The translations under genes and the position numbers were made by a program. 64,000 bases of DNA from Serratia proteamaculans. GTDB lineage: Bacteria > Pseudomonadota > Gammaproteobacteria > Enterobacterales > Enterobacteriaceae. Positions 34,962-42,738 of this stretch are shown piece after piece. The number at the start of each line of letters is the position of its first letter. Position 1 is the stretch's first letter. Below the pieces are notes generated by a model, which saw only the letters and a program-made list of their open reading frames with translations, was not told the origin of the DNA and did no database searches. The DNA lies in contig NZ_SWDE01000003.1 of NCBI RefSeq assembly GCF_013337185.1, positions 124,001 through 188,000 on the forward strand, written 5' to 3'.

Positions 34962-36889
34962 AAATCACCTGTCTCTAAATAGATTCTACCATTATCTGCA
35001 TCGGGGTTTATTTTCCATCCGGAGAGAAAATCACCGTTGGCTTTGATTATTACAACCCTCATGCTTTTGGGATTGAAGTAAACTTTAGATCCCTTTTCCC
35101 TTCGATAAGTTCCCTTCTCGATGGTCTCTTTATCTGCCAAATGTGCATTGATCTCATCGCGGAATTTTGCCAACGTTTCACGATTTTTCTTTGCGTCACT
35201 GATACCAAAATCAATGGCATGTTTGTATTTCTTGTCCAATTGTTTACGAGTAAAACGTCCTGAGTCAAGTGGATCACTTAGCATCACATAAATCGCTTCC
35301 ACGCCGCTGCCTGTGGCGTCCGGCTGCCAGTAAATGAAATCCTGCAACTGCGGGACGTCGCTCGCCGGAAAGCTGGTGGTGACGATACTATCTGCCTGCT
35401 TTATGTCAGTGCCGGTATGCACCGGCGTCACTGGCACCGGGGCGTCGTTGCCGGTATGAGACGGGGCTGTAGGCCTTACAGGTGCCGGATTGATCAGGAT
35501 GGTTCTCGATGGTGCCCCGGCCATCGCCGGTAACACTATTCTGTCCAGGCCCGTTTCTTTATCACGTACCGGGCGATGCACCGGCACGCTGGCGGAAACG
35601 CCGCCGGCCCCTGTTTTAACCAGTATCACCTCTTGCTGACCGTTGTTCCCCATGGCAATAAAACCGCGTACCGGTAAATTGACCACGTTCATTTCTGGTT
35701 GGACAGGGGAGTACCCGGCGGCAAATAGGCTTGCCTGGGCAGCAAACATCTCTATGTTGCGTCCAGGTACTATGTCACTACCCTCGCCAGCTTTCCGCGG
35801 CCAGAAGCCGATGACAAAAGCGCCCACAGTCGGACCTATAGCGCTGACTGTTGCTATTCGGGAAACTTCAGCTACGCCACGCCACACTGAGCTCGATACC
35901 CAGCCTGCCAACTCGCTGGCTGTCGTCATGGCGCTGTTAGCCACCGTAGATAACTGCACCATGCCACTTGCACGGTTAAGCACGATTGTCCCTGCTGCTG
36001 CCAACGCTGCATTGGCTGCTTTCAGCTTTTCGGGGGGGTAAGCCGGTGCATCCAAAATACCCGCTTTGGCAAACAGCGCTTTCCTTGCCTCTTCAACTTT
36101 TCGGGCTTCCTCGGCCCTGCGGGATTCTTCGGCCCTGCGGGCTTCCTCGGCCTTGCGGGCTTCTTCGGCAGCAAACTCTAATTCTCTAAGGCGATGGACT
36201 TCATTTTCTTTTTCTCGCTGTTCGTTCTCAAGAACACTCACACGTTGCCTTGCTGTCTCAGCATCTATTTTATGCTGCTGTTCTTCTCGACGTTTTTCTT
36301 TCGCTTTTTTACTATTTTCTTTTCTGTAATTATTCCTCCAAGACGTAGCATCATATGCCATGAACATTTCTTCATTATAATATTTGGTATATTCTTCATG
36401 CGCCCTGCTTTTGTTCGCATTATGGCGCAGAACATTCAACCGCTCTTGCTTTACCTTTAATTTACTGAGCACCAGATTAAGACTGGCTTTCTCTAATTCT
36501 GTATGCTGTGGTTGTGTTAATTGACTACTGACATTAGCAATATCCTTATCGGTTTCTTGCATTTTCCTTTCAAGATCACTGGTAATACCAGAGGCTAAAT
36601 CGATCGCTTTATTTGCGTCGTCACGATAGATCTTCTTAGCCTCGTCCCCGAAAGGTATGACATCGTCATTTTCAGGATGAATAGAGATTGGCTTATTGAT
36701 ATCTGCAATCTTTTCAAAAACCTTGGTCAAGGGCTCTGGTTTTTTAGGTGGCCCCCCTACCCAAGCTTCAACAAGCATATTACCTTCGTTGTCAGAGAAG
36801 CCTCGCTGCCAACCCTCGCCACGCCACCCATATCCCATAGAGGTCATCACATCACGTTCAAACTGCGTTGTATCTTCGTATCGAGCCAC
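34958..36889 (-). CDS. S-type pyocin/colicin D bacteriocin (anticodon tRNase)
   Basis: The 643-residue protein (from GTG 36889) is a nuclease bacteriocin. The order is a short N-terminus (1-85), a long charged coiled coil (about 95-272) with AEEARK-type repeats, a Pyocin_S translocation domain (about 275-525), and a C-terminal domain (about 540-643) nearly identical in layout to that of colicin D. The catalytic histidine H557 in KYKHAIDFG stands 86 residues from the C-terminus, exactly as H611 stands in 697-residue colicin D. Colicin D cuts the anticodon loop of tRNA-Arg. GTG 36889 is chosen because GAGGAG precedes it by six bases; other in-frame codons lack a site. There is no obvious TonB or Tol box and no known receptor-binding domain, and a tail-fibre gene lies 56 bases upstream. 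Confidence 0.92.
   Translation of the reverse strand: MARYEDTTQFERDVMTSMGYGWRGEGWQRGFSDNEGNMLVEAWVGGPPKKPEPLTKVFEKIADINKPISIHPENDDVIPFGDEAKKIYRDDANKAIDLASGITSDLERKMQETDKDIANVSSQLTQPQHTELEKASLNLVLSKLKVKQERLNVLRHNANKSRAHEEYTKYYNEEMFMAYDATSWRNNYRKENSKKAKEKRREEQQHKIDAETARQRVSVLENEQREKENEVHRLRELEFAAEEARKAEEARRAEESRRAEEARKVEEARKALFAKAGILDAPAYPPEKLKAANAALAAAGTIVLNRASGMVQLSTVANSAMTTASELAGWVSSSVWRGVAEVSRIATVSAIGPTVGAFVIGFWPRKAGEGSDIVPGRNIEMFAAQASLFAAGYSPVQPEMNVVNLPVRGFIAMGNNGQQEVILVKTGAGGVSASVPVHRPVRDKETGLDRIVLPAMAGAPSRTILINPAPVRPTAPSHTGNDAPVPVTPVHTGTDIKQADSIVTTSFPASDVPQLQDFIYWQPDATGSGVEAIYVMLSDPLDSGRFTRKQLDKKYKHAIDFGISDAKKNRETLAKFRDEINAHLADKETIEKGTYRREKGSKVYFNPKSMRVVIIKANGDFLSGWKINPDADNGRIYLETGDL
36101..36172 (-). 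repeat. Four 18-bp tandem repeats in the coiled coil of the bacteriocin
   Basis: Units of the form GCGGGCTTCCTCGGCCCT (plus strand) start at 36101, 36119, 36137 and 36155, differing by one to four bases. They encode hexapeptide steps of the E-A-R-K-A-E/R-A-E-E-S-R type in the stalk. Such arrays can change copy number by slippage and alter stalk length. Confidence 0.85.
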
Positions 36890-36945
36890 ATCAAGCTCCT
36901 CTTCAAAAACAAGCAAATCACCGAGTGTATAAACGACGATGTTGG

Positions 36946-38082
36946 CTAAACCTGTTTACCGCTAGTCGCTTCTTCCAACGCAACCAAGCGTAATTCCAGC
37001 GCAAGCCGGGCCTCACGCTCTTCCTTTAACGCTTCGACCAGAAGGGCGACCACGCCATTGATATTAATTCCGCGGGCGTCTTTCAAAACGCTGCCGTCAT
37101 TTAATTTCAGTTCGGTGGTGGTGACGGATTGAGGTAATACATTCTCTACTTCCTGGGCAATGACCCCGGCTTCCGGCACGCCCTGTTTCAGGTAGGTATA
37201 ACCGCCAATTTTCCCCAGCTTCTCCAGTGCGCCTTCAATTTTTTCGATGTCGGTTTTCATGCGAACATCGGAGCTGCTGTTCCAGGCACCGTTGGTATAC
37301 GCATGGCCGTCGTTGCGGAATTCATACCAGCCGTCAGCGCCTCCATTGGCAACGTGCAGCGCCAGCATGTGGTGTTTGCCGATTCGTTCATAGTGGTATA
37401 GGTCGGCGGACAGGTTTCCCGCTCCCTGTACATGCAGGCCGTTGGTAATGCGGTCGGCATTATTGTTAACGTTTTTATTGCCAGCAGCCCAAATCCAACC
37501 ATCGGCATTGCGTTTGATTAATTGCCCGACCGAAAGCTCGCTGTTGGCTCTGACCTGTAATTCGTTCCAGTTCCCCTGCCAGTCACGGTAAGAGAGCAAG
37601 CCATGATCCTCCTTGCCGGCGACAACGCGCGATCCCATCAACATGGTGGTGGTCACATTGCCGCTGGTGAAACCGGCACTGACGTCTGCAGCATAGTAGA
37701 CTTGCCCTGCGATCAGCGGTGTTGGGCCGGTGGTCGCAGTGGAAACACCGGCATTGTGCGACACCATAGCGCCGCCGGAGATATCGACGCCGTTACGAAG
37801 TGCAACCCGGCCACTTGAGAGGTTAAAAGAGAAGGGGCGCAGGGTGTTCCACAGTCCGTCCTGTGCCTGGCCGCTTGGCGTGGTCAGGGCGTAAAAATCC
37901 TTACCGTCGTTACGCAGCATCACGCCGGTATTGCCGTTTGCCAGACGGAAACCGTTTGCTGCCTTGGTCACAATTTCCTCGTCACTGATGATGCGTTTAC
38001 GCAGGGTGGTCAGGGATTTCAGCTCAGTCACATCGTCATTAACGCCGTTAGTCACCTGAGCATTTTTCTTTTCTTCAGCCAT
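36946..38082 (-). CDS. Tail-fibre-like protein with S74 self-cleaving chaperone domain
   Basis: The 378-residue protein starts with a short region (1-40), then repeated fibre-like segments (GFRLANGNTGVMLRNDGKDFYALTT, about 42-265). It ends in an intramolecular chaperone of the peptidase S74 family (about 268-378). The cleavage site is the conserved Ser-Asp S271-D272 in WNSSSDVRMKTDI, with K276; GVIAQEVENVLPQSV and the C-terminal coiled coil are also typical. In phage endosialidases and fibres this domain trimerises the protein and is then released. There is no phage structural, lysis or replication gene nearby; the next gene is the bacteriocin. I chose ATG 38082, whose product begins MAEEKKN. 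It probably is the first gene of the SOS-controlled operon. Confidence 0.86.
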   Translation of the reverse strand: MAEEKKNAQVTNGVNDDVTELKSLTTLRKRIISDEEIVTKAANGFRLANGNTGVMLRNDGKDFYALTTPSGQAQDGLWNTLRPFSFNLSSGRVALRNGVDISGGAMVSHNAGVSTATTGPTPLIAGQVYYAADVSAGFTSGNVTTTMLMGSRVVAGKEDHGLLSYRDWQGNWNELQVRANSELSVGQLIKRNADGWIWAAGNKNVNNNADRITNGLHVQGAGNLSADLYHYERIGKHHMLALHVANGGADGWYEFRNDGHAYTNGAWNSSSDVRMKTDIEKIEGALEKLGKIGGYTYLKQGVPEAGVIAQEVENVLPQSVTTTELKLNDGSVLKDARGININGVVALLVEALKEEREARLALELRLVALEEATSGKQV

Positions 38083-38214
38083 GATTATCTTCCTTTTCGA
38101 CATTCTGTTTCCTGATGGTTAACAGCGTCCGGTCCCCTCCGTTGCTCCTGAATGGCAGGTCTGGGGAGGTACACATTCCGTGTGCTGAAAAACCGCTAAA
38201 ACACACAGATAGCA

Positions 38215-38230
38215 CTGTGTGTATAAACAG
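38215..38230. promoter_or_regulatory. LexA (SOS) box of the fibre-bacteriocin operon
   Basis: CTGTGTGTATAAACAG fits the LexA pattern CTGT-N8-ACAG exactly. It lies 133 bases upstream of the fibre ATG. Colicin operons are typically held off by LexA until DNA damage. A 7-base inverted repeat CACACAG/CTGTGTG (38202-38221) overlaps it and may be a second operator. The remainder of 38083-38381 shows no gene. Confidence 0.8.
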
Positions 38231-38381
38231 TAATTTACTTGGCTGGGTGAAGAAGGTCGATTAGCGGTTGTTGCGTGGTGGCTGGCACAAAAATAGCGAT
38301 GAATTGACGCTCACTGGGTGTGAGCATCAACAGGGGATTTCAGGCTGAAGGATATGGGGAGCTAAACAACTCCCCTCGTTA

Positions 38382-39329
38382 TCAGGCGAGTTGGCTTGGC
38401 ACGATGATCTGGCGGATACCCTGTTCGCCGCTGAGCTGGCCCAGCAGCTGTTGGGCGGCCTGCAGCCCGGCCGTGCCGTAGCCCAGATCAACCGAAAAGG
38501 TTTCGGGGAACAGGAAGTTTAGCAGCGGGGTATTACCGATACCGCACACTTGCAGCGGGGCAATATGCTGCTGTTGCAGGTATTTGATCGCACCCAGGGC
38601 GATAGTGTCGGAGGCGCACACCAGCGCGGTGGTCTGCGCATCGATGACCGAGGCGGCCAGTTGGAAACCACTCTGATAGCTCAGTTCGCCCAGCGCCACG
38701 CTCGGGGTAATCTGCTGTTGCCGGCAGGCGTCGAGATAGGCCTGGTGGCGGCGCATACCGGTGGTGGCATCCGACAGTTGCACCCCCAGGTAGCCGATAT
38801 GCCGGTGCCCCTGTTGCTGCAGGCGTTCCATCAGCAGCCGCACGGCACCGTCGTCGTCGTAGCAAACCGAAGAAAACCCCTCGTATTCGCGCGCCAGCAC
38901 CACCATTTTATCCTGCCACGGGCTGAGCATCGCTGCCGTAAGATCGGTGAAACCGAACAGGATCACTCCGTCGACATTACGCTGCTGCAGAACGTGCAAA
39001 TGCTCTTCCACCAGCCGGGTCTCGAACTGGCTTTCCATCACGATCGGGTCGAAGCCGTGCTGATACAGCAACGGCAACATGGTGCGTACCGCCTGGTTTT
39101 CAGACGGAGAGTCGAGACGGGAAACGATAATGCCGACCACTTTGTCGCTCTGGCCACGCATGGCGCGTGCCGATTTGGACGGGGTGAACCCCTGCTGACG
39201 GATCACCGCTTCCACCCGTTCGCGGGTCTGCGGGCTCACGCTGCCTTCGTTGTTCAGCACGCGTGATACGGTGGATTTACCTACGCCGCTCAGGCGTGCG
39301 ATGTCCTTGATGGTCAGCCGGTTTTGCAT
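38382..39329 (-). CDS. treR: Trehalose repressor TreR (LacI family)
   Basis: TreR represses treBC and is induced by trehalose 6-phosphate. The 315-residue protein has the LacI HTH at the N-terminus (TIKDIARLSGVGKSTVSRVLNN) and a periplasmic-binding-like core; it equals E. coli TreR in length. ATG 39329 is the natural start. The matching operator GGGAACGTTCCC is upstream of treB. The bacteriocin islet separates regulator and target. Confidence 0.94.
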   Translation of the reverse strand: MQNRLTIKDIARLSGVGKSTVSRVLNNEGSVSPQTRERVEAVIRQQGFTPSKSARAMRGQSDKVVGIIVSRLDSPSENQAVRTMLPLLYQHGFDPIVMESQFETRLVEEHLHVLQQRNVDGVILFGFTDLTAAMLSPWQDKMVVLAREYEGFSSVCYDDDGAVRLLMERLQQQGHRHIGYLGVQLSDATTGMRRHQAYLDACRQQQITPSVALGELSYQSGFQLAASVIDAQTTALVCASDTIALGAIKYLQQQHIAPLQVCGIGNTPLLNFLFPETFSVDLGYGTAGLQAAQQLLGQLSGEQGIRQIIVPSQLA

Positions 39330-39624
39330 GGTTTAATTTTCATTGAGGTTAAAAGGCGTAAACTGGCGGCCTACGCTGAATGCCCGTCAGCATAGCCTAT
39401 TTTCCGCAACGGATCTTGGCGCTGTATCCGTCATCTTTCAAGTTGCAGCGTTGTTACCTGCACTTGCTCACCCCAGTTACTTACTCGAGTAAGCGCCTGG
39501 GGATGAGCAAGCTGGTCGTCTAGCTGTAACTTGAAAGCTATAGGCTAATGCAGGGATTTACGTACCGCGCTGAACGGCCGCTCTTGTCGTTTGTTCTTTT
39601 CATTTACCGGAGGTTATCACCTAT
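39330..39624. other. treR to mgtL intergenic region
   Basis: This 295-base stretch contains the ERIC element (39424-39545). I see no PhoP box with the expected 11-base spacing: a GGTTTA near 39330 lacks its second half. No gene is apparent. Confidence 0.5.
39424..39545. repeat. ERIC element
   Basis: About 122 bases show the ERIC (enterobacterial repetitive intergenic consensus) pattern. The terminal parts CTTTCAAGTTGCAGC and its counterpart CTGTAACTTGAAAG form the outer inverted repeat. The core contains CACCCCAGTTACTTACT and AGTAAGCGCCTGGGGAT, very close to the ERIC primer sites. It lies in a space between two genes, as usual. Confidence 0.85.
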
Positions 39625-39672
39625 ATGGATCCCGATCCGACCCCGTTAGACACCCACTCGGTGATCCGGTAA
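39625..39672 (+). CDS. mgtL: mgtA leader peptide MgtL
   Basis: A 15-codon frame (MDPDPTPLDTHSVIR) follows a GGAGG ribosome site. E. coli and Salmonella MgtL begins M-E-P-D-P-T-P-L and controls mgtA: ribosomes falter on the acidic and proline-rich codons when Mg2+ is low. Here the D-P-D-P-T-P-L core is kept while the tail differs. It lies 201 bases before mgtA, the expected leader layout. Confidence 0.88.
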   Translation: MDPDPTPLDTHSVIR

Positions 39673-39873
39673 AACCTGCCCGCTTTGCGCTGCTGTTTTA
39701 CCGGTGAAGTAATAAACGGTAACCGGTAGCGCACGCCCGTCGTTCGCTCCTGCTGCTATAAAAATGTAAGGATCTGCCCCGGCAGAGGTTTTTTGGCGTG
39801 TCCGAAAGCTTGGCCGGGGAGGCTCCCGTGTTCACCCACTGCCGGGAGGTATTGGGCGACGAGGTGCGAAAAA
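39673..39873 (+). promoter_or_regulatory. mgtA mRNA leader (Mg2+-responsive region)
   Basis: The 201 bases between mgtL and mgtA correspond to the mgtA leader, which folds into alternative stem-loops and carries Rho-dependent termination control in related bacteria. GTAAAACCTGCCCG...TTTTAC and later ACCGGTAGCG segments can pair. A precise fold cannot be given without modelling. Confidence 0.55.
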
Positions 39874-42582
39874 ATGAAACTGAAAAATATCCCCCGTCAG
39901 CTGCTGGGCCTGCTCAGCCGCAATTTACCGCGCCGTTTGGTGCACCGTGACAGCCTGTTGGACGGCCTTGGCGGCAAAGCGCAGGGCTTGCCTGCCGGTT
40001 TGGCACAGCAGCGGCTGGAATGCGCAGCCGCGAACACCACCGAGCTTTATCTGCGTTTCCAAAGCCATCCGGAAGGCATAACCGCCCATGAGGCGGAGCG
40101 GGTACGCGAACGCTGCGGTGAGAACGTAATTGACGATCAGCAGCAAGAGGCCTGGTGGCAGCACCTGTGGCACTGCTATCGCAATCCGTTCAACCTGTTG
40201 CTGACCGCTCTCGGCATGATCTCTTATGCCACCGAGGATCTGACCGGCGCACTGGTGATCGCCCTGATGGTGGTGATCTCCACGCTGCTGAATTTCATTC
40301 AGGAAGCGCGATCCAACAAGGCGGCGGATGCGCTGAAAGCCATGGTCAGCAACACCGCCACGGTTATCCGCAGTGACGCACTGACCGGTAAAAGTGAACA
40401 TCTGGAGCTGCCGATCTCGCAACTGGTGCCGGGCGACATCATCAAGCTGGCGGCGGGCGACATGATCCCGGCGGATCTGCGCGTGCTGTCGGCAAAAGAT
40501 CTGTTTATCAGCCAGGCGGCGCTGACCGGTGAGTCCCTGCCGGTGGAGAAAATCGCCGAGCTGCGCGAACAGGTGGAAGATCCGCTGGAATGCCAAAACC
40601 TGTGCTTTATGGGCACCAACGTGGTGAGCGGCACCGCGCTGGCGATGGTGATTGGCACCGGCGGCGACACCTATTTCGGCCAACTGGCGCAGCGCGTGAT
40701 CGGTCAGGATCAGCAACCCAATGCCTTCCAGAGCGGGATCAGTAAAGTCAGTTGGTTGTTGATCCGTTTTATGATGGTGATGACGCCAATTGTGCTGCTG
40801 ATCAACGGCTACACCAAGGGTGACTGGTGGGAAGCGGCACTGTTCGCGCTGTCGGTGGCGGTGGGGCTGACCCCGGAAATGCTGCCGATGATTGTCACTT
40901 CTACCCTGGCCAGAGGGGCGGTGAAACTGTCCAAACAGAAAGTGATCGTCAAACGCCTGGACGCCATTCAGAACTTTGGCGCCATGGACATTCTGTGCAC
41001 CGACAAAACCGGCACCCTGACCCAGGATAAAATCGTGCTGGAGCGCCACACCGACGTGTTTGGCGTGGCCAGCGATCGGGTGCTGCATTACGCCTGGCTG
41101 AACAGCTTCTACCAGACCGGGCTGAAAAACCTGCTCGACGTGGCGGTGCTGAGCTGCGCGCAACAGAGCCAACAGCCGGATGCGTTACAGCATTACCACA
41201 AAGTGGATGAGATCCCGTTTGATTTTGAACGCCGCCGGATGTCGGTGGTGGTGGCCAAAGACGCGCAGTATCACGAGCTGATCTGCAAGGGCGCTCTGGA
41301 AGAGATGCTGGCGATTTGCAGCCATGTGCGACAGGAAGATCAAGTGATCCCGCTGACCGAGGCGCTGTTGGCACGCATTCGTCGCGTTACCGACGATCTC
41401 AACCAGCAGGGGCTGCGGGTGGTGGCGGTGGCCAACAAGATCCTGCCGGCGCAGGCTTATGAATACGGCGTGGCCGACGAATCGGATCTGATCCTCGAAG
41501 GTTATGTGGCCTTCCTCGATCCACCGAAAGAGAGCACCGCACCGGCGCTGGCAGCGCTGAAAAACAGCGGCGTCACGGTGAAGATCCTCACCGGCGACAA
41601 CGAGCTGGTGGCGGCCAAGGTATGTAAAGACGTTGGGCTGGCGGCGGATCATGTGCTGCGTGGCAGTGAGATCGAACAGATGGACGACCAGCAACTGGCG
41701 CAGGCGGCGGCGCGTACCACGGTGTTCGCCAAGCTGACGCCGTTGCATAAGGAACGTATCGTCAAGCTGCTGCGCCAGCAGGGCCATGTGGTCGGCTTTA
41801 TGGGCGACGGAATTAACGATGCCCCGGCGCTGCGTGCGGCGGATATCGGGATTTCAGTAGATTCGGCGGTGGATATTGCCAAGGAAGCTGCGGATATTAT
41901 CCTGCTGGAAAAAAGCCTGATGGTGCTGGAGCAGGGGGTGATGGAGGGGCGTCGCACCTTCGCCAATATGCTCAAATACATCAAGATGACCGCCAGTTCC
42001 AACTTCGGTAACGTTTTCAGCGTGCTGATCGCCAGCGCCTTTTTGCCGTTCCTGCCGATGTTGCCGCTGCATCTGCTGATCCAGAATCTGATGTATGACA
42101 TTTCGCAAATCGCCATTCCGTTCGACAACGTCGATGACGATCAGATAACCCAGCCACAGCGCTGGAACTCCGGCGATATTGGGCGTTTTATGGTGTTCTT
42201 TGGGCCGATCAGTTCAATCTTTGACGTGCTGACCTTTAGCCTGATGTGGTGGGTGTTTAAAGCCAATACGCCGGAAATGCAGACGCTGTTCCAGTCCGGC
42301 TGGTTCGTTGAAGGGCTGCTGTCGCAAACGCTGATTGTGCATATGATCCGCACGCGCAAAATTCCGTTTATCCAGAGCCGTCCTTCATGGCCGCTGTGCA
42401 TCATGACCCTGCTAGTGATCGCCACCGGTATCGGCCTGACCTTCTCGCCGCTGGCCAGTTTCCTGCAGCTGCAGGCGCTACCGCTTGGCTACTTCCCATG
42501 GCTGGTGCTGATTCTGGGCGGTTATATGGTGCTGACCCAGTGTGTGAAAGGCTGGTTTGTGCGCCGTTACGGCTGGCAGTAA
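39874..42582 (+). CDS. mgtA: Magnesium-transporting P-type ATPase MgtA
   Basis: MgtA is an inner-membrane P3B-type ATPase that imports Mg2+ under limitation. The 902-residue protein, from ATG 39874, has the same length as Salmonella MgtA. It contains TGES in the actuator domain, the phosphorylation motif DKTGTLT with D377, MLPMIV in the membrane, and GDGIND in the hinge. Ten hydrophobic helices are visible. The frame is open 27 codons upstream, but the alignment and the leader place the start here. Mg2+ control is expected through mgtL. Confidence 0.95.
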   Translation: MKLKNIPRQLLGLLSRNLPRRLVHRDSLLDGLGGKAQGLPAGLAQQRLECAAANTTELYLRFQSHPEGITAHEAERVRERCGENVIDDQQQEAWWQHLWHCYRNPFNLLLTALGMISYATEDLTGALVIALMVVISTLLNFIQEARSNKAADALKAMVSNTATVIRSDALTGKSEHLELPISQLVPGDIIKLAAGDMIPADLRVLSAKDLFISQAALTGESLPVEKIAELREQVEDPLECQNLCFMGTNVVSGTALAMVIGTGGDTYFGQLAQRVIGQDQQPNAFQSGISKVSWLLIRFMMVMTPIVLLINGYTKGDWWEAALFALSVAVGLTPEMLPMIVTSTLARGAVKLSKQKVIVKRLDAIQNFGAMDILCTDKTGTLTQDKIVLERHTDVFGVASDRVLHYAWLNSFYQTGLKNLLDVAVLSCAQQSQQPDALQHYHKVDEIPFDFERRRMSVVVAKDAQYHELICKGALEEMLAICSHVRQEDQVIPLTEALLARIRRVTDDLNQQGLRVVAVANKILPAQAYEYGVADESDLILEGYVAFLDPPKESTAPALAALKNSGVTVKILTGDNELVAAKVCKDVGLAADHVLRGSEIEQMDDQQLAQAAARTTVFAKLTPLHKERIVKLLRQQGHVVGFMGDGINDAPALRAADIGISVDSAVDIAKEAADIILLEKSLMVLEQGVMEGRRTFANMLKYIKMTASSNFGNVFSVLIASAFLPFLPMLPLHLLIQNLMYDISQIAIPFDNVDDDQITQPQRWNSGDIGRFMVFFGPISSIFDVLTFSLMWWVFKANTPEMQTLFQSGWFVEGLLSQTLIVHMIRTRKIPFIQSRPSWPLCIMTLLVIATGIGLTFSPLASFLQLQALPLGYFPWLVLILGGYMVLTQCVKGWFVRRYGWQ

Positions 42583-42589
42583 CGCCCGC

Positions 42590-42615
42590 GCCCCTCTTGC
42601 GTCCACAAGAGGGGC
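42590..42615 (+). terminator. mgtA terminator
   Basis: GCCCCTCTTG (42590-42599) and CAAGAGGGGC (42606-42615) are perfect complements around a six-base loop, starting eight bases after the mgtA stop and followed by ATTTG. Confidence 0.82.
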
Positions 42616-42738
42616 ATTTGTGATCCAACCCGGCTTTTCACCCTCACCGTTGGACATCTGCACTGTGCTCAGTCTTTATTTACAGCTTGATTATCGTTTG
42701 CTGTTTTTATTGATATTTTTTCCTCTGAGGAATTTCTG

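Noticed and set aside
36946-38082. Prophage or complete tailocin
   Set aside because: Only one fibre-like gene is present; no sheath, tube, baseplate, capsid, lysis, integrase or terminase gene is in the window.
39330-39360. PhoP box for mgtA
   Set aside because: A GGTTTA is found next to the treR start, but the second half is not at 11-base spacing and it is ~300 bases from mgtL.
39925-41172. 415-codon minus-strand frame inside mgtA
   Set aside because: Shadow of the MgtA reading frame, which has all P-type ATPase motifs.
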